Shown: piece by piece, positions 59,400-64,000 of the stretch | Position numbering within the stretch: the stretch's first letter is position 1 | Layout: each line of letters opens with the position of its first letter | NCBI GenBank assembly: GCA_038373865.1 | Contig: JAXGGA010000034.1 | Coordinates: 186,001-250,000 of the forward strand | DNA: 64,000 nucleotides | Origin: Uloborus plumipes | Lineage: Eukaryota; Arthropoda; Arachnida; Araneae; Uloboridae | Direction of reading: 5' to 3' | Program-made: the position numbers and the translations under genes | Notes under the pieces: generated by a model | What the model saw: only the letters and a program-made list of their open reading frames with translations | Database searches by the model: none | Told to the model about the DNA's origin: nothing

Positions 59400-60415
59400 T
59401 CAGAAAAATGAAAGGGCAACTCCACGGGAACAGACGTTATTAAAAAACTTTTTAATTTCTTTAAAATGGTAATACTGTTGGCCTTCGAGTTAAGTATTTA
59501 TACTTATGACTAGGTGTGATAAGCGTTCATTTCTGTTATTTTGATTCCTTACATTCTTACTTATTTATGTTCGTTCCTTTTCATGTGTTAGATTTAATAA
59601 ATGTGTCAGATTATTAATCAGTGTTGAATGTTTGTTCTCACCGCGTGGCAGTTTTAAAGTAGGTTTCGCTACAGCCGCATCACTTTTTCATAAAACAGCT
59701 TACAAAGGCTAGAAATATATAAAATTCTTGTTTTATTCACGAAGACCATGGTCTTTACTACTGTATAATGCAGTTGAATTTTGAAGCTCTCCAGAAAAAG
59801 ATATGCAAAGAATATAATTTTCTTACTAAAGAACATATCTCGTAAGATACGTCCGTTATGGAGCCAAAAAACCATCATATAAATACTGTTACTCGAAATC
59901 TCCAAAATTTGATTATATTTCGCAGAAGTAGAGTCTATGTTCTTCGTGAAGTTCCTGCAACGAAACTAGCATCTACATATTTGGAATATTTGGAGGCTGT
60001 TTTTTGCAACAATTACTTTTAACTTTTAATTCTTTTTTACAAAATGAAATTGCTCGAAAGAGAATGAAAACCCTTCAATTTTTTGTGGATAGATGTTTGA
60101 AAGGGCTTTATAAAAAATATTTATGTGACATGAAAAGTATTTCAGCATTGTTTAAATCAATTAACTAATTTCACAATATTTAAAAAATGATGAAACAACA
60201 CAATGTGAAAGATTGATATTTTAGTCGAATGAAGTGCATTTCGCATTATAAACAAAAAATGCATCAGTTCAGAAAATCATTATAAAAATACAAAACTGGT
60301 TAGAATGATAACCGATATTCAGCAACAGGGGAAAACATTTGCTCACACGATTGCTGCATGAATCAAAGCTAAAAAGCTAGACAAAATACAGAAAACATTC
60401 AGTAATTTATACTTC
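59400..60415. other. Intergenic; isolated transposon-like end at ~59414
   Basis: GGGCAACTCCACGGGAACAG at 59414 resembles the terminus of the transposon at 48338 (GGGCAATTCCACGGGTAAC). No second end and no gene were found. Confidence 0.45.
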
Positions 60416-60523
60416 CCCAAGTAGCACACTTCGCTTTTTAAAGGTTGTAAAATGGTTATTAACATTGTGACAACGGATTAAAAACGTTTATAAAACGTTA
60501 AAACGTTTTTTGTGCTACCTGGG
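60416..60523 (-). mobile_element. 108 bp MITE, copy 2 (inverted)
   Basis: CCCAAGTAGCACA and TGTGCTACCTGGG bound 108 bp. On the reverse strand it aligns throughout with the copy at 58820-58927, including AATAACCATTTTACA and TTTATAAACGTTTTTAA. TA is kept only at the right end. Confidence 0.82.
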
Positions 60524-62151
<1,628 letters not shown>

Positions 62152-62215
62152 TTGTATATATTGAAGTGTGTTTGTGTGCACTCGCGCACGTGTTTGAGTG
62201 TGTGTAATTTAAATA

Positions 62216-62560
62216 TGTAGGGTATACTGATCAATAAATGAACACTTATGAACTATTTCATTTTCAAAAATTCATACTGGGGACTACAAAGTTAGCGTTT
62301 AAATGAAGATCAATTGATGATTTGTTTTTTACATTTTAATTGATGTATGTATCTATTTGTAAAAAAATAGAACTTTTATAGTTCTGCGTCAGATTTATTT
62401 TGTGCGGTTGATAGTTATAAAAAAAAGTTCCCTCATCAAGTGAATGAACACCTTCAACCAATGGTCAAAACGAATATTTTTTAGTCGTTTTCTCTTTTGA
62501 AATAAATGGAAGTAAGTTATTATTACAAATTCATTTAAGAAAAATGTTTTGAATTTTTTT
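62216..62560. repeat. Diverged pieces of the 36960 element family
   Basis: TGTA followed by GGGTATACTGATCAATAAAT then GAACAC resembles the left end at 36960. CCCTCATCAAGTGAATGAAC then ACC at 62431 resembles it too. Reverse-strand sequence to about 62560 matches 37010-37100. The fragments are not arranged as one clean copy. Confidence 0.45.
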
Positions 62561-62639
62561 TATTTTTAATTAAAAAAAAACTCTTCTGCCTTTTTATATA
62601 CTCTATTCATTGGGCGGTCAGTGAAAAAAAAATCCATAT

Positions 62640-62997
62640 TCATCTGAATGCCGTAGAAAGAAATCGTCTGAATTGGCAACTTACTTTTTCGAGAGAAGCA
62701 CACACAAGTTTTTCCGATTCCCACGAACTTCTATTCTCTTTCCAAAACTCCTCCTCCTCCAATCTTGGCAAAGTTGGCGACGTGTTTGTGTTTGAGAGCC
62801 AAGCAACCCTATGGCCACTTACTGGATCAAATCCTACCGGCATGCCAATATATAAAGCGCGTGTTCCGTTTTCTCGACTTCTTATCGGGGGCCCAAATCA
62901 CCAACTTTGTTGGATCTATCCCCTCTTCCCTTAGCTGCATATTCTTTCAGTCGCATCAGTTTTTACAACTGGCTCTCTCTAATGACTGCGCTAACAA
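62640..62997 (+). promoter_or_regulatory. Candidate promoter and first exon
   Basis: This stretch is less AT-rich than its surroundings. TATATAAAG (62849-62857) is TATA-like; TCAGT-type initiator words occur at 62947-62960; CTAACAA|GTACGT at 62998 could be a splice donor. No coding match is recognised in the 90-codon frame across it. It could start a gene beyond the window, or be chance. Confidence 0.22.
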
Positions 62998-63003
62998 GTA
63001 CGT

Positions 63004-64000
63004 TATTTTTTGTTACTTGTATTGTTTTTATTTTTAATAAATATTTGGTAAATGATAAACTTACATTTTTTATTGCCCCGATTAGTATAAATTTAAGCAT
63101 GTATCTCTTCAGTTCATCTGTTTAAGAAATTTGAATTTAAGTGTCAGTGTTTATTTATTCTTTTTTTTTTCGCATTGAACTAATTGACTGTTTACTAGCT
63201 ATTGATATTTTTAATTTTTCCACTTAAAAATATTATGCTTAACAATATATTGCAGCATTTGTATCTTATTTATTCATATTTTATTATTATTTGATCAATG
63301 CCACTTTAATGCTTTAAAAATATTAGATTTGTTTCTATGTAAGTTTTCTCTCTGTTTTAAGTTTTGACAGTTTGTTTAATTTTCACAAAACATTTTTTAA
63401 ATTTTAAATTTACCAAGTGTTGTCCTGTATTAAACTTTTTGTATTGCATTCCCCCTCCCCTAAAATGTCTCTTGTATGCATTAAAAGTATTTGTTACTTT
63501 CCCTTTTGCGTTGATAAAATGGAAATAGTATTTTCTTCCATAAAGAATTGTCAAAAAAAACTTTTTGTCGTAGTTATTTTTCCTACACTCTAAATAAAAG
63601 CTTTTGAAATGTGGCATGGAATATTTATGGGTGGAAAAATTCGAGTTTGTCTCTTGGTAGCGTTAATGTTCTATGTTTTAAAAATTTATAGGTTAAAAAT
63701 ATAAGAGAGATTTGTTTAAATGATTGAAAAAAAAATGCAGTTAAAAAAAAAAAAAAAACAGTTGTTTATGTGAAACAGATGTTTAAAGTAACTTAAAGTT
63801 TTGTAATTGTTTTTGCTTGTATTTTAATATTAACTAAAATGTAGTGTAAAAGTATATAGTGCATAGGAAATGGAAGTAAGTAAACAGTTATAGAAATATT
63901 GTGAACTGTTCATATTATACATGAAAAATGTATTTTAAAGGTGTTAATCAGTTCAAAGAATTACACGAAAATATGACAGGTTTCGAGTGCAAGTTTAAAT
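63004..64000. other. AT-rich end of window, no feature recognised
   Basis: Contains poly-A and poly-T runs. It would be intronic if the candidate first exon is real. Confidence 0.4.

Overview
The window is AT-rich animal DNA with intron-split coding sequence, GT-AG splice sites, long microsatellites and a dense load of DNA transposons and Helitrons. I saw no sign of a prokaryote. The transposon families (Tc1/mariner, hAT, pogo/Tigger-like, Helitron, fold-back MITEs) and the TRIP12 sequence fit an arthropod, possibly a chelicerate. This is inference; the species cannot be fixed from the sequence alone.

Only one host gene is certain. The first 5.3 kb hold, on the + strand, the last five exons of the TRIP12-type HECT E3 ubiquitin ligase gene, down to its stop codon and including the catalytic cysteine. 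Its second intron in the window carries a nearly intact Tc1/mariner element in the same orientation. A 3' UTR follows, then a pogo/Tigger-like remnant. A possible small signal-peptide exon lies at 10.0-10.2 kb, and a possible promoter with a first exon at 62.8-63.0 kb. Both are weak.

The other 55 kb are mobile-element sediment. 12.3-14.0 kb: a 640 bp palindromic fold-back element, then a Helitron remnant with decayed helicase. 15-18 kb: small tandem repeats, a Helitron terminus and a ~146 bp tandem array. 19.3-22.1 kb: a Helitron with a nested hAT MITE. 24-31 kb: several MITEs and a 2.4 kb hAT element with a nested fold-back. 34-36 kb: fold-back and palindromic MITEs. 37-40 kb: a 2.9 kb element with a perfect 8 bp target duplication, inside another element. 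42.7-43.4 kb: a second copy of the hAT MITE. 45.2-45.5 kb: a tRNA-derived SINE. 47.4-51.1 kb: a 2.6 kb DNA transposon with a broken RNase-H-like transposase gene and repeated GGTAACTGACTGACAT words, inside a region bearing a second repeated word. 52.8-54.5 kb: a hAT-like element with internal duplication. 55.3-56.5 kb: a second, frameshifted Tc1 copy almost identical to the first. 58.8-60.5 kb: a matched pair of 108 bp MITEs around a hairpin element.

No operon-like or joint function links the genes; the window shows one conserved gene end beside a transposon-rich intergenic region. The best candidates for something little described are the 48.3-51.0 kb transposon and the hAT families whose ends carry clusters of short palindromes.
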